Shown: piece by piece, positions 33,876-42,471 of the stretch
Position numbering within the stretch: position 1 is the stretch's first letter
How the letters are laid out: each line of letters begins with the position of its first letter
NCBI GenBank assembly: GCA_012965515.1
Contig: DTSE01000164.1
Coordinates: forward strand, 19,129-83,128
Length of the DNA: 64,000 nucleotides
Source: Candidatus Melainabacteria bacterium
GTDB taxonomy: Bacteria; Cyanobacteriota; Vampirovibrionia; Obscuribacterales; Obscuribacteraceae
Direction: 5' to 3'
The notes under the pieces: generated by a model
Seen by the model: the letters and a program-made list of their open reading frames with translations, nothing else
Databases searched by the model: none
Told to the model about the DNA's origin: nothing
Translations under genes and position numbers: made by a program

Positions 33876-34550
33876 TTATTCTGACTCGATGCAGTAACCC
33901 TGGCGCAAAACTGTTTTTACCAGGTCGCCTAACTCAATCTCCGTAAGTTTATGCCGGAGGGTTTTCATGCATGTACGTACAGTTTCCTCTGAAACTTCGC
34001 TGTCCATTGGCCAAACGCTATCCAGTAGATTCTTCGATGAATAAAACCTGTTGGTATGGCGCATCAAGAATTCGAGCAAGGAGGTTTCTCTTGGTGACAA
34101 GCGAGTAGTGCGCTCACCATACTTGACGTTGCGTGTAAGAATGTCTAGAGTTGCACCTTTCACGGTAAGGTCGTTTGAGGTGAGTCCTGCTGCTCGTCTC
34201 AAGAGGCTTTTTATTCTGGCTGACAGTTCGCGCTCATGAAATGGTTTGGTTAAATAGTCGTCTGCCCCGGCCGTCAGACCCAACTCTTTATGGTCGATAT
34301 CGCTCTCGCCGGTCAAAAAGATTATTGGTGTGGTGCCGCCTAATTTGCGGAACTTCTGGCACACCTCCAGTCCGGTGATACCAGATAGATTCCAGTCCAG
34401 AACAATTACGTCGAAATTGAAATTGTTGAGCATCTGCAAGGCATCTTCGCCCGAACTTGCGGATTCCACCAGGTATTTTTCCGATGTAAGCCATGCGCTT
34501 ATATGACGCAAAAGTTCCTGGTCGTCTTCGACAATCAAAAGTTTTGGCAT
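33876..34550 (-). CDS. OmpR/PhoB-type response regulator
   Basis: 224 residues. The receiver domain has the acidic pocket E8-D9-D10, the phospho-acceptor D52 in VIVLDWNLSG, and K102 in YLTKPFHER. A winged-helix DNA-binding domain follows (about 128-224: LDILTRNVKYGERTTRLSPRE, SEETVRTCMKTLRHKL). It is the first gene of the operon and precedes two tandem histidine kinases and a sodium symporter, so it is the natural phosphorylation target of both kinases. Its target promoter is likely the 235-base gap upstream. Confidence 0.94.
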   Translation of the reverse strand: MPKLLIVEDDQELLRHISAWLTSEKYLVESASSGEDALQMLNNFNFDVIVLDWNLSGITGLEVCQKFRKLGGTTPIIFLTGESDIDHKELGLTAGADDYLTKPFHERELSARIKSLLRRAAGLTSNDLTVKGATLDILTRNVKYGERTTRLSPRETSLLEFLMRHTNRFYSSKNLLDSVWPMDSEVSEETVRTCMKTLRHKLTEIELGDLVKTVLRQGYCIESE

Positions 34551-34785
34551 CTGTCTAGTGTGTCCCCAAAGTCACTAGGAGCCGACTCAAATAGCAAAGG
34601 ATTCCGTTAGATCTCTAACTAAAGCTCTAGGTATTTATTACATGCCAAATTTTGTCCGCCGGCAATCCTTATTATCGGAAGCTGAAGGCTGCTAACCGCG
34701 ATCGCATGAGCGACCGTCCATAGGGCGGCATTATTCCCGCCCGCATGAAAGGAACATGCCGTGCGCTGCTGCGCGAAGTTTCGAA

Positions 34786-36747
34786 CTATTTCTGTAACAT
34801 GTCGGCGGTGGCGAGCCAGTCTTCCACATAAATCTTGTCGAATGCCGCAGAAAAGGCGCTTAGGGACAAGGTTGTCGAGCCATCTGCATTACGATGAGTA
34901 GGATCTGAAAAGTTGTCAGCGGAGTTATCTCTAAGCGGGTCGCTTACCGTTACGCGGCCGCCTCTATGGTCGAAATTGGTGACTCCGCAAACGGCGCTCT
35001 TTGAGATGAAGCGGTTCCCGTTCATGCGCGGGCTGTTTCTTAATCCGGCTGCAATCATGATTCGGCGCTGTTTAAATGTGTTGCGCATGAAGGTGTTCAA
35101 TTCTGTGAGTGGCATATCGGTGGTGTTTATCCAGCGTCCGCTCTGTCCGTTCAGCAGACGGCAAATTCTTTCCACCGCTTGTAAGTGATCTAGATCCTGA
35201 GTTCCGGTTCGCACATTTTCATATTGCTCATACGCGTTTTCAATAACGGCCATCCAGAAACCGAATTTACTTCCGTGCAAGTATTCAGCCAGACAGCTGC
35301 TCGTGGGAGCGTTTACAGTTATTGGATTTGCTTCGCCAGGGAAAGTCACCTTGAATCGACCGTCGACCGTTGGGCTAATCATGCGCACAACCAGATGTGG
35401 ACACTGAACGATCAAAGATTCAAAAACTGCATTGAAAATGCCTAGTGCCGGATCGTTCTCTCGGCGTTGAATGGCTTGTGGCACTATGCTTTCCATCGCA
35501 TTCGCCGGATCGACGAACAGTGTTCGAGTAGATGTTTCACTTGCTTGCAAGCACTCGTCTGTCCCCCAACCGGCAATCTGGATGTGACCGCGGATCTCTC
35601 TCTTGTATCCGTCTTTGTAATACTGGACTAAATCGCTTCTTGTGAGATAGTTTGCTTTCGCGGCAAATGCTGCGTTTTTCCCTTCAAACTGATTGCGCAT
35701 CTCTTCATACATTGTTTGCAGAATTGCTTTGGAGACATTGTCGCGTTCATGTCGCTTGTCATATGCAATACGAACTTGATTCATTGACACTGCACCTTCT
35801 CCAGTAATGTCAAGTTCATCAAAAAGCGTTCTTACCACTGCCACTGCATGCAGTGGCGCAGCGCATCTCGAGTCTTGTTCAAGCTTTGTGGCTTCGTCGA
35901 AAGAAAGAATGTCGTCGATTGTAATACCGGAGCCCTGGCGGCACAGTGCATGGCGTCGGCTCGCGCAAATTGCATCGAAGTGGGATTGCATCATCGATAT
36001 TAGTTGAATTGCATCCGACTCTTGCCAAATTTGTCGAGCTGCCAGCTCAAGTTCCTCTTTGCTCAGACTCGAGTCTTGGTTTTTATCGATGCTTCTAAAA
36101 ATAGCAAACAGTGTTCGCTTCAAATCAAAGCCTGCCGTAAATGGAGTCCAAACCACGATTCGTCCACTTAGAGTGCATGTTTGAATGACGCCTGCGGAAC
36201 TAATAACTTGATACGTTCCATCAGGAATCACAACCATGGACATGTCGCATGTTTGTCCTTCCGATGATTTCCATGTCGAGATATTTCTATGATCGGGTTG
36301 CGTAATGCGAGTCCATTCCATACCATCTCTATCCAAGACGCGCACTAGCCTTTCGGATTCGTCGTATTCGAATTCGGCGACACTTCTGTCCGGATACTTA
36401 ATTCGGTGGGGCCTAATATTCCAGCGACCATACCAAATCACTGCACCAGAATCATCTGTTGTTTGTCGATCCAGCCACTTCTCACTTTGTGTTTGGGATG
36501 AAGCGGACTCCGTAGTGTGAATCTCAACTGCCTGAGATGGTGTCATAGCTGGTGGCACCGTAGGCACCGGTGTGACAGCTTGTGTCGGAGTCGCCGGAAT
36601 TTCGAAATTGAAGGTTGACGTAAAGACGGGTTGAAAAAACTCGTAGACAAATTCGCCCGGCGCTAAGTCTTTGTCTTCTTTGTTGTCTTGAGAAAATGCC
36701 TGTTGATTCATCGAAGTAAAATCCGCCGCCGCTGGTTGGTGAACCAC
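34786..36747 (-). CDS. EF-hand protein with YD/RHS-like segment and degenerate calpain-like domain
   Basis: 653 residues, no signal peptide. A Pro/Thr-rich region is followed by a single YD/RHS-like unit (RIKYPDRSVAEFEYDESERLV, about 115-136). A canonical EF-hand loop lies at 221-232 (D-K-N-Q-D-S-S-L-S-K-E-E); a second at 313-324 lacks the last acidic ligand. Residues about 420-640 resemble the calpain (C2) protease core: FGFWMAVIENAYEQYENV matches the family's 'LWVPLLEKAYAKL' region and RGGRVTVSDPLRDN the strand after the catalytic His. The Cys of GDCW and the His of HAYS are both missing, so it is predicted inactive. Start could be GTG 36747 or ATG 36711; neither has a good ribosome site. 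Domain calls are inference. Confidence 0.7.
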   Translation of the reverse strand: MVHQPAAADFTSMNQQAFSQDNKEDKDLAPGEFVYEFFQPVFTSTFNFEIPATPTQAVTPVPTVPPAMTPSQAVEIHTTESASSQTQSEKWLDRQTTDDSGAVIWYGRWNIRPHRIKYPDRSVAEFEYDESERLVRVLDRDGMEWTRITQPDHRNISTWKSSEGQTCDMSMVVIPDGTYQVISSAGVIQTCTLSGRIVVWTPFTAGFDLKRTLFAIFRSIDKNQDSSLSKEELELAARQIWQESDAIQLISMMQSHFDAICASRRHALCRQGSGITIDDILSFDEATKLEQDSRCAAPLHAVAVVRTLFDELDITGEGAVSMNQVRIAYDKRHERDNVSKAILQTMYEEMRNQFEGKNAAFAAKANYLTRSDLVQYYKDGYKREIRGHIQIAGWGTDECLQASETSTRTLFVDPANAMESIVPQAIQRRENDPALGIFNAVFESLIVQCPHLVVRMISPTVDGRFKVTFPGEANPITVNAPTSSCLAEYLHGSKFGFWMAVIENAYEQYENVRTGTQDLDHLQAVERICRLLNGQSGRWINTTDMPLTELNTFMRNTFKQRRIMIAAGLRNSPRMNGNRFISKSAVCGVTNFDHRGGRVTVSDPLRDNSADNFSDPTHRNADGSTTLSLSAFSAAFDKIYVEDWLATADMLQK

Positions 36748-36944
36748 CGTGGAAAAGGGTTGTTTGGAAAAGAGAGGTTTGTGTTAACAACGTATCACGA
36801 CTAATGAGTCTATTAGCAGTTCTTAACAACGTGCTAATTATCACGACCCAAGCGCGTTTCCCGACCTATATATAGGTTTATTTCACATATGCAGAATCAA
36901 TGGTGCTGCATCAGATTGAGAGCAACCGCAAAGTCTTTGACTGA

Positions 36945-38342
36945 CTAAGCTACGGCTGTGCCACCGTTTTGTTTCTTGAAGTTTTCGACGACGCCTTTGA
37001 CTGTTGCGACATACTGCCGTTCATTGTTGCCGTCGCTCGATGGCGCGTACACGCTGATTACTTGTGACATCGTTTCCAATCCGCGTTTTTGGACGTAGCT
37101 TTCGTCGATTAATCTCGCCCAGTCGCGAGCACCTTCTGCCCATGTGTTGTATTTGCGGAAAGTGCCGTCGGTTTGACCTGATTCCGGAGAGGTGCCCTTG
37201 ATGTTTCCTAAGCTGTGATTGCCATTGGCGCGACCGAATTTGCCGCACGTAGACTCTTGAAGGAAGAAGCCCACTGCCACAGCAGGATCAATGCCACGAT
37301 CCGTGCATGCGTCATAGAGGGCTTGGGAGAAGCCCTGCTCTTTCGCCGCTGGCGAGCCCATCTTGGTGAGGAATTCCTGTATTTGATCAACGGTGCATGA
37401 AGGTGGTCCTTTGATTGCCAAATCTCCGGCAACTGGAGCCGGAATGGCAGACCGGTCAATGGGGCCGCCGGCGTCAAGGCTGCCGTCGCGATATCCGCTG
37501 GACGGGGCAGAACCGATATTGCTGTTGCCGACACGCTCCGGTGCTCCTCCACCGGGACCTCCTCCGCCGGAATAGCCTCCTGAGGCTACCGGTTGGGGCA
37601 TTTCTCTGGGAGCTGCTTGCTGAACTGGTGCTTCTTGCTGTGGTTGGATTTGCGGCATTTCAACGCGCGGCTGAGCTTGCTGTTGAGGCGCCGGGACATC
37701 GACGTCTGCTGTCTGAGCCGTGTGTAGCATGCCTTTCAGGAATTCCGGAATGCCAGTTGCACCGGGATTGGCCTTTTGCCAGTAGAAAATCTTCTCTTGA
37801 ACAGCGGCCACTTGCAGTTGTTGAGCAACTTTCTTGGCTGCCTCTAAACCTTGCTTATTGTCCACCTGCACTGTGATTGAGCCGTCAGGGTTGGGCGTGG
37901 TTTTGGCCGGGTTTTTGACCATCTTTCCGTCGTCACCGACGATATAGTCCGGGACTTGCCCGCTAGCTGCAGTTACGAATTTGACGTTTTTGTCGCCTGC
38001 GGTCCATTCACTGATTTGGGACCACGCTGCTGCATCTATCCCCGCCGGTGGCGCTGGAGCGTCGATTGGGCGGATAAAGAGAGAGCTCGGAAAAGAGTCA
38101 GGGGCGCTCGGTTTTGCAAACCGGGTAGTCTGAAAGTCGCCCTGAAACGCAGCAGTGGCCGTATTTACAGCCAATGAATCGGATGCGGTTACGGAACTGA
38201 TTGATGCGTCGAAATTCGCGTTAGCGACCACTACATGTGCCTCGTAGGACAGGCCTGCGTCAAATCTGTATAGGTAGCTTAAGGGGCTATTTTCCGGGAG
38301 TATAGATCTGGCCTGGGGCCGTGTCCATGGTAGAAATCCCAT
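36945..38342 (-). CDS. Glucosaminidase-domain protein (peptidoglycan hydrolase)
   Basis: 465 residues. The C-terminal 150 residues form a glucosaminidase/lysozyme-like domain: IDPAVAVGFFLQESTCGKFG with the catalytic Glu in 'QEST', NHSLGNIKGT, YNTWAEGARDWARLI and YAPSSDGNNERQYVATV. Such enzymes cut the glycan strands of peptidoglycan. The N-terminal part contains a Thr/Pro section and a long Gln/Pro/Gly linker (residues about 225-300). No clear signal peptide is seen, so export is uncertain; the N-terminus (MGFLPWTRPQARSILPE) is not hydrophobic enough. No ribosome site before ATG. It probably serves wall remodelling. Confidence 0.82.
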   Translation of the reverse strand: MGFLPWTRPQARSILPENSPLSYLYRFDAGLSYEAHVVVANANFDASISSVTASDSLAVNTATAAFQGDFQTTRFAKPSAPDSFPSSLFIRPIDAPAPPAGIDAAAWSQISEWTAGDKNVKFVTAASGQVPDYIVGDDGKMVKNPAKTTPNPDGSITVQVDNKQGLEAAKKVAQQLQVAAVQEKIFYWQKANPGATGIPEFLKGMLHTAQTADVDVPAPQQQAQPRVEMPQIQPQQEAPVQQAAPREMPQPVASGGYSGGGGPGGGAPERVGNSNIGSAPSSGYRDGSLDAGGPIDRSAIPAPVAGDLAIKGPPSCTVDQIQEFLTKMGSPAAKEQGFSQALYDACTDRGIDPAVAVGFFLQESTCGKFGRANGNHSLGNIKGTSPESGQTDGTFRKYNTWAEGARDWARLIDESYVQKRGLETMSQVISVYAPSSDGNNERQYVATVKGVVENFKKQNGGTAVA

Positions 38343-38400
38343 GGGCTGATGCTTTTGGGTCCCGAACAGTTAACGCCAGCAGGTCTGAGTAACCTCGAGC

Positions 38401-38982
38401 CTACTCTAGGCTCCAAACATCACTTTTGTGTGATCGTTTGAGGTGCATGAGCTGGCAGTTGTTGATTTCGCCGTAGGGCAGCTCCAGATGGCGGGCAACG
38501 CGATGCCAGACTCCACCGTGGGCAACTATGAGGACGGGGCCGGGATGGGAAAGTGCTGTCTCCAACCCTTTTCGAACTCGGGCGGCAAACTCCTCGTTGC
38601 TCTCTCCGCCAGGCGGATTTCCGACTCTGAAGTCGAGTTCGTGCCAGGAGCGACGCTCCCATTCGCCCAGGTGCCACTCTCTAAGCTCGTCGACTACGAC
38701 CACTTCGGCATTGATAGCTTCATTGATGATTTCAGCAGTTTGGCGAGCCCTAATCATCGGGCTGACGCAAATTGTCTTGACACAACGGAAGTGATGAATC
38801 GCATCGCTTTCTCTGAGCGCACGTGCTTGTTCCATTCCAGTTGCATTCAGTTCAATGTCCCAACCGGCGCCAGCGGCTAATTCCGCCAGGTTCGCATCCG
38901 TTTGCCCGTGTCTGACGAAGAAGAATTTCTCTTCCAAAATTTCTTCGACCGTAGGCTTTTCTTGTTCTGCTTGTTGTGACAT
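38401..38982 (-). CDS. Histidine phosphatase family protein (second paralogue)
   Basis: 193 residues with H25 in VRHGQTDAN as the phospho-acceptor, SPMIRARQTAEII as second arginine motif, REWHLGEWERRSW and VLIVAHGGVWHR with the second His. Like the protein at 20.4-21.0 kb it belongs to branch 1 of the histidine phosphatases, but similarity is limited to the motifs. Cytoplasmic. It stands between the glucosaminidase gene and a membrane-protein pair on the same strand with gaps of about 55 bases, so a shared transcript is possible. Confidence 0.9.
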   Translation of the reverse strand: MSQQAEQEKPTVEEILEEKFFFVRHGQTDANLAELAAGAGWDIELNATGMEQARALRESDAIHHFRCVKTICVSPMIRARQTAEIINEAINAEVVVVDELREWHLGEWERRSWHELDFRVGNPPGGESNEEFAARVRKGLETALSHPGPVLIVAHGGVWHRVARHLELPYGEINNCQLMHLKRSHKSDVWSLE

Positions 38983-39037
38983 GAGGCGTCTCCGGTTTTT
39001 GACCGTACAAGACTACCAGAAAAAACGCGAATCTTCC

Positions 39038-40207
39038 TCAGGTGGCTAGTAGTTCTCTTGTTCCTTTGTCTTTCAGTCGCCAAATTGCGTGGTCCACAAT
39101 TACATGGTGAAACTGAACGGTTGTGAAAATTGCAGTGACGGACATTATGTAGTTGAAGCCGAACTGTTGGAGGATGTGCGGAATGCCGATGAAGATGGCG
39201 ACTCCTGCCAACAGAAGAAATCCAAAATAGCGTAACGCTTTCTTTTGCAGCAACAGAGTTGCAATCTTTTTTGGTGGCAAATTTGCTAGTTGTCCTTGAT
39301 CTTTCAAGTACACAGATGTGGTGACGGTCAAGTATTGGCTGCCATGGAAGAATGCCGGAACGTATAACCATAATGTGCCGGTCAAGTTTGAACCTAATAC
39401 GAAAATCAGTACTCCGGTTGTGGTAAGCAAGAGTGCTGGTAATGGAATGAACTGATGGATAGTGCATCTATAGAACAGTCGCGCCACCATGACACACACA
39501 GACGCGGCGAGCCATATGCAACATGAGACGAAAATCCATTCCGGTATCGGACCCCAGAATGGAATTTGCTGACCTAAAAACTCTCCACCGCTCCAGCTCT
39601 TGAAAGTCAATTGTCTGACAATCGCGAACATCATCGTAGCTTGCATTAGATTCGCAAGGATTCTCTTATCCCAATCTCCCATTTTGTAATCGTGTTTTAT
39701 GCAGTACAACAAAACAATTCCGTAGGTCTGTTTTGTGAAGTGTTGAGAAACGATTAATAGGTAAATCTTTGCCAGAATGGGTGGAATTTCTTTGTTAGAA
39801 CATGCCACCAATGCTAGTGCTGACAGTGCCAGAGGTAAAAGATGAGTGTAGAAGGAAAAACCTGACTCGAACCTCTTTTCACCATAGAGGCGAACAAGGC
39901 TTGCAATTGTGTGAGTCTCTCCTAAAAAGATTGTGCCGAGCGCCGCAACTGTGAGAAGAGTTTGAACTTGAATACTGTTTGTGTCTGGACCCAGAACGAA
40001 GTAGTGAAGCGCGAAAAGCAACCAAACGATTCCGCCACAACAGAAAAGGAGATCGATGACCGGATTCAAGATCCAGCAATACGTTGTTGATTCTGTTGCA
40101 TCGGCAGGTGATTCCACGACATGAATTTTTTCGAAGTCGTGAATATCTGCGTTTGCTGGAAGCGAGCTGATTGCGCTCGACGAAACTGCTTGCATTTTCT
40201 GGGTCAC
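39038..40207 (-). CDS. Polytopic membrane protein with conserved-looking His motifs
   Basis: Not assigned to a named family. 389 residues with about nine or ten hydrophobic helices. Histidines sit next to acidic or polar residues in several helices: LGETHTIASL, SQHFTKQTYG, FFHGSQYL and VQFHHVIVDHAIWRLKD near the C-terminus. This resembles di-iron or metal-dependent membrane oxygenase-like proteins (Brp/Blh-like, fatty-acid desaturase-like), but the exact spacing of known families is not met. GTG start directly abuts the stop of the upstream gene, so the two are translationally coupled; ATG four codons later is an alternative. Confidence 0.75.
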   Translation of the reverse strand: MTQKMQAVSSSAISSLPANADIHDFEKIHVVESPADATESTTYCWILNPVIDLLFCCGGIVWLLFALHYFVLGPDTNSIQVQTLLTVAALGTIFLGETHTIASLVRLYGEKRFESGFSFYTHLLPLALSALALVACSNKEIPPILAKIYLLIVSQHFTKQTYGIVLLYCIKHDYKMGDWDKRILANLMQATMMFAIVRQLTFKSWSGGEFLGQQIPFWGPIPEWIFVSCCIWLAASVCVMVARLFYRCTIHQFIPLPALLLTTTGVLIFVLGSNLTGTLWLYVPAFFHGSQYLTVTTSVYLKDQGQLANLPPKKIATLLLQKKALRYFGFLLLAGVAIFIGIPHILQQFGFNYIMSVTAIFTTVQFHHVIVDHAIWRLKDKGTRELLAT

Positions 40208-40885
40208 TCAACTGAAAAGATTTGCGTCTCTAGCCATCGCTACCAACCAATTCACCAGCCCTGGAATTGAGAGTCCGCTTTTGATGAGCAGCAGTGAAAC
40301 CCAAAAATTCATATGCAACTTGTCTTTACGCTTCCATGGGGGATCGCTTGCAAAGGCTGCGCAGTTAATCACATTGGTGATAATACCCAGACCTGTGCAG
40401 AGAAAACTGACACACACTCCAACAGATAGAAGGAAACGTTTGATTCCATATTGTTCTTTGAGCATGTACATTAGACTGCCAATCATCAGACATGCACCCC
40501 AGATGATGGTGATTATTTCCGCACCGTTTGCGGCGATATTGAGCAATGCTTCCAAATTGGCTAACATATTGATCCGTACGGTCCCGACTCTGTTCACTCC
40601 ACTGATGACAGTCGCATCTTCTCCTTGCGGACCGATTGTCCCCATGGTTGCTCCTTGCAGACATGGTGGCTCAGGATCTGCCGTTCCTTGCATCAGAGGA
40701 CGGGCTAATGTTTGCGTGTTACAAGCTCTTTCAGCGGAAGGATTAGCATCACTTGCGCTTCCCATTGCCTGAACGACATGTCCTGAAGTGTATTGAGCCA
40801 AGCACGGTTGCATCGTAGTTGTGAGTGAAATAAGCAGTACGAGGTTTGCCGCTTTTCTTAAGGCGGCACGCCAATGTCTTTCCAT
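40208..40885 (-). CDS. Secretory-type small membrane protein of unknown function
   Basis: 225 residues with GGAG eight bases upstream of ATG. A signal peptide (AANLVLLISLTTTMQPCLAQ) is followed by a polar section with two Cys (RACNTQT, EPPCLQG) and then three hydrophobic helices (IITIIWGACLMIGSLMYML, FLLSVGVCVSFLCTGLGII, FWVSLLLIKSGLSIPGLV). The general layout recalls small type IV secretion subunits of the TrbC/VirB2 kind, but no other such gene is nearby. It is the first gene of a coupled pair with the His-motif membrane protein and probably works with it. Confidence 0.7.
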   Translation of the reverse strand: MERHWRAALRKAANLVLLISLTTTMQPCLAQYTSGHVVQAMGSASDANPSAERACNTQTLARPLMQGTADPEPPCLQGATMGTIGPQGEDATVISGVNRVGTVRINMLANLEALLNIAANGAEIITIIWGACLMIGSLMYMLKEQYGIKRFLLSVGVCVSFLCTGLGIITNVINCAAFASDPPWKRKDKLHMNFWVSLLLIKSGLSIPGLVNWLVAMARDANLFS

Positions 40886-41211
40886 CCAGATTTCTCCGAT
40901 GTAAGAAGGATTAAACGATTTCAGTTCTTAGTAAATGGAGACTGTCTGCGGAGCGGCGCTTGTGCCGGTTTTGGACAGTTCCAACAGTATTGTCTCCAAG
41001 GTAGGGGTATTCTTGAATGGGGGAAACCCTGAACCGCACCTTGGTACCCTCTTGGGAGTCTACTGCCGGTTGCGGACTGAGAAGGCAGATATCCTCATTG
41101 CATACAGGGCTGAATCACAGGCTAGTCGATGGCTATACTCGCGCTTAGCTGTGAAAATAAATCTCCTCTACAATCAGAGTGAGCACTGGGTCTGGGTTAC
41201 AATCTTGACTT
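40886..41211. other. Intergenic region between divergent genes
   Basis: About 326 bases. A 95-codon frame at 40935-41222 overlaps the next gene and has no ribosome site or recognisable protein character, so I do not call it. TACAAT at 41169-41174 could be a -10 box for the zincin gene, without a good -35. Confidence 0.4.
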
Positions 41212-41796
41212 ATGAATACTGAAAAGCCTCCAAAGAAGTCGGATGACCGGGCAGAATACGCTCGCAGCGATGCGTTGAAGACAATTCAGCTGCCTCCAGC
41301 AGAGCCTTTTCGCACTTATGCAATCCGATTGAAGGATGCTCTGGCTAGCGATGAAAAAAAGGAAGTCCAGAGCGTTTGCAAACTGCTTATTGACGAACTC
41401 AGCGTAGCTTATGGTGTGGAAAAGCCAACCATAAAAATTCTTAGTGTTAGACCACGTGAGGAAGGAAAAGACTGGGTTTATGAAACGTTCGGTGATTATG
41501 ATCCAGAGACGTTGCGCATCAGACTATGGATGAGAACAGCAGTTCAAAAGAAGCCAACCTCATATGGTGTTTTACTGAGCACGTTATGTCATGAGTTTTG
41601 TCATCATCTAGACATGGTGCAACTCGATTTTCCGAATACGTTTCATACAAGAGGGTTTTACGATCGAGTCGGCCTTCTGTACCATCACATACAAAACACA
41701 CCCGTGCGTCAAATTGTTTGGCAAGAACACAGAGATGGCTCTCATAGCATTGATTGGGGACGAACTATGAAGGGTTCTCCAAAGGTACTGGCGTAG
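41212..41796 (+). CDS. Putative zinc metalloprotease with HExxH motif
   Basis: The 194-residue product has a zincin motif H127-E-F-C-H131 in LCHEFCHHLD, inside a helix, after a strand (ETLRIRLWMRTA). A further His/Tyr region (FHTRGFYDRVG, H145) sits 14 residues downstream where SprT/minigluzincin-type proteases place a third ligand. Together this suggests a small cytoplasmic metalloprotease or SprT-like protein. No signal peptide or TM. The N-terminus is polar and unassigned. Ends near a bidirectional hairpin. The peptidase activity is inferred from the motif only. Confidence 0.7.
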   Translation: MNTEKPPKKSDDRAEYARSDALKTIQLPPAEPFRTYAIRLKDALASDEKKEVQSVCKLLIDELSVAYGVEKPTIKILSVRPREEGKDWVYETFGDYDPETLRIRLWMRTAVQKKPTSYGVLLSTLCHEFCHHLDMVQLDFPNTFHTRGFYDRVGLLYHHIQNTPVRQIVWQEHRDGSHSIDWGRTMKGSPKVLA

Positions 41797-41894
41797 ATCT
41801 CTGGCTGGTTTTCTCGATCACATAATACTTTCAAGCAGATCGCAGCGCAATTGGTACCGCGCGCGGTATTGAGTGAAAACGTGTACAAACGTCG

Positions 41895-41936
41895 AAAAGC
41901 GATGATTGTTGACGTGGGTTGGCAATCATCGCCTTT
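41895..41936. terminator. Bidirectional hairpin terminator
   Basis: GCGATGATTG (41899-41908) and CAATCATCGC (41923-41932) pair perfectly. Four A precede and TTT follows the stem, so it can work on both strands. It lies between convergent genes, the zincin (+) and the Pro/Ala-rich membrane protein (-). Confidence 0.65.
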
Positions 41937-42014
41937 CATTGACCGATCCTTCGCAGTCAACCGGAGCTGGCTGCGTGATCTAATCGTTGTATTGATTTTT
42001 AGCTAACTGCTGTG

Positions 42015-42332
42015 TTATTCAGCGGTCGAAGGTGCCGGAGCTTCAGGGGCTGGTGCTGGCGCGGCTTCCGGTGCTGGTGCCGGTGCCGGTACTGGTGTCG
42101 GTACCAAGACAGGTCTGTCCACTGGTACTGAATTGGTAGTCGATGTCGTTGTATCCGTGTTGCGTTCAATAACCGTCGATGTTCCGCCGTTGCTGAAAGC
42201 GTAGATGCCGTATCCAATTGCTGCTACGAGCGCGATACCAAGAATTGTGCCTACAATGGCACTGCCTGAGCTATCTGCTTCTACGGTAGTAGTTGTGGTC
42301 GGTGGCGACGGAGGTGTAATAATGGTTGTCAT
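42015..42332 (-). CDS. Small single-pass membrane protein with Pro/Ala tail
   Basis: 105 residues with AGGAG eight bases before ATG. A Thr/Pro N-terminus, one TM helix at about 24-46 (AIVGTILGIALVAAIGYGIY), a Thr/Asn/Ser segment and a tail of alternating Pro-Ala/Pro-Val (VPTPVPAPAPAPEAAPAP). No catalytic domain. Pro-Ala tails act as stiff linkers across the periplasm, as in TonB, but no TonB C-terminal domain is present. It resembles in composition the tail of the LDAIPTPG protein at 1.3-2.3 kb. Function unknown. Confidence 0.7.
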   Translation of the reverse strand: MTTIITPPSPPTTTTTVEADSSGSAIVGTILGIALVAAIGYGIYAFSNGGTSTVIERNTDTTTSTTNSVPVDRPVLVPTPVPAPAPAPEAAPAPAPEAPAPSTAE

Positions 42333-42471
42333 AAATCTACTCCTAATCCCCTACGGGAAGCGTGTTTTCCATGAGTAATCCGGTCTGGATGTGAAGACTG
42401 AGTGCCTTCTTCAGAGTTCCAACCTGTTTCATTCCTTAAAATTTGGAAAATGCGGGAACCCCAAATCAGTC

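Noticed and set aside
40935..41222. 95-codon plus-strand frame
   Set aside because: Overlaps the start of the zincin gene, has no ribosome site and no domain or composition typical of a protein here.
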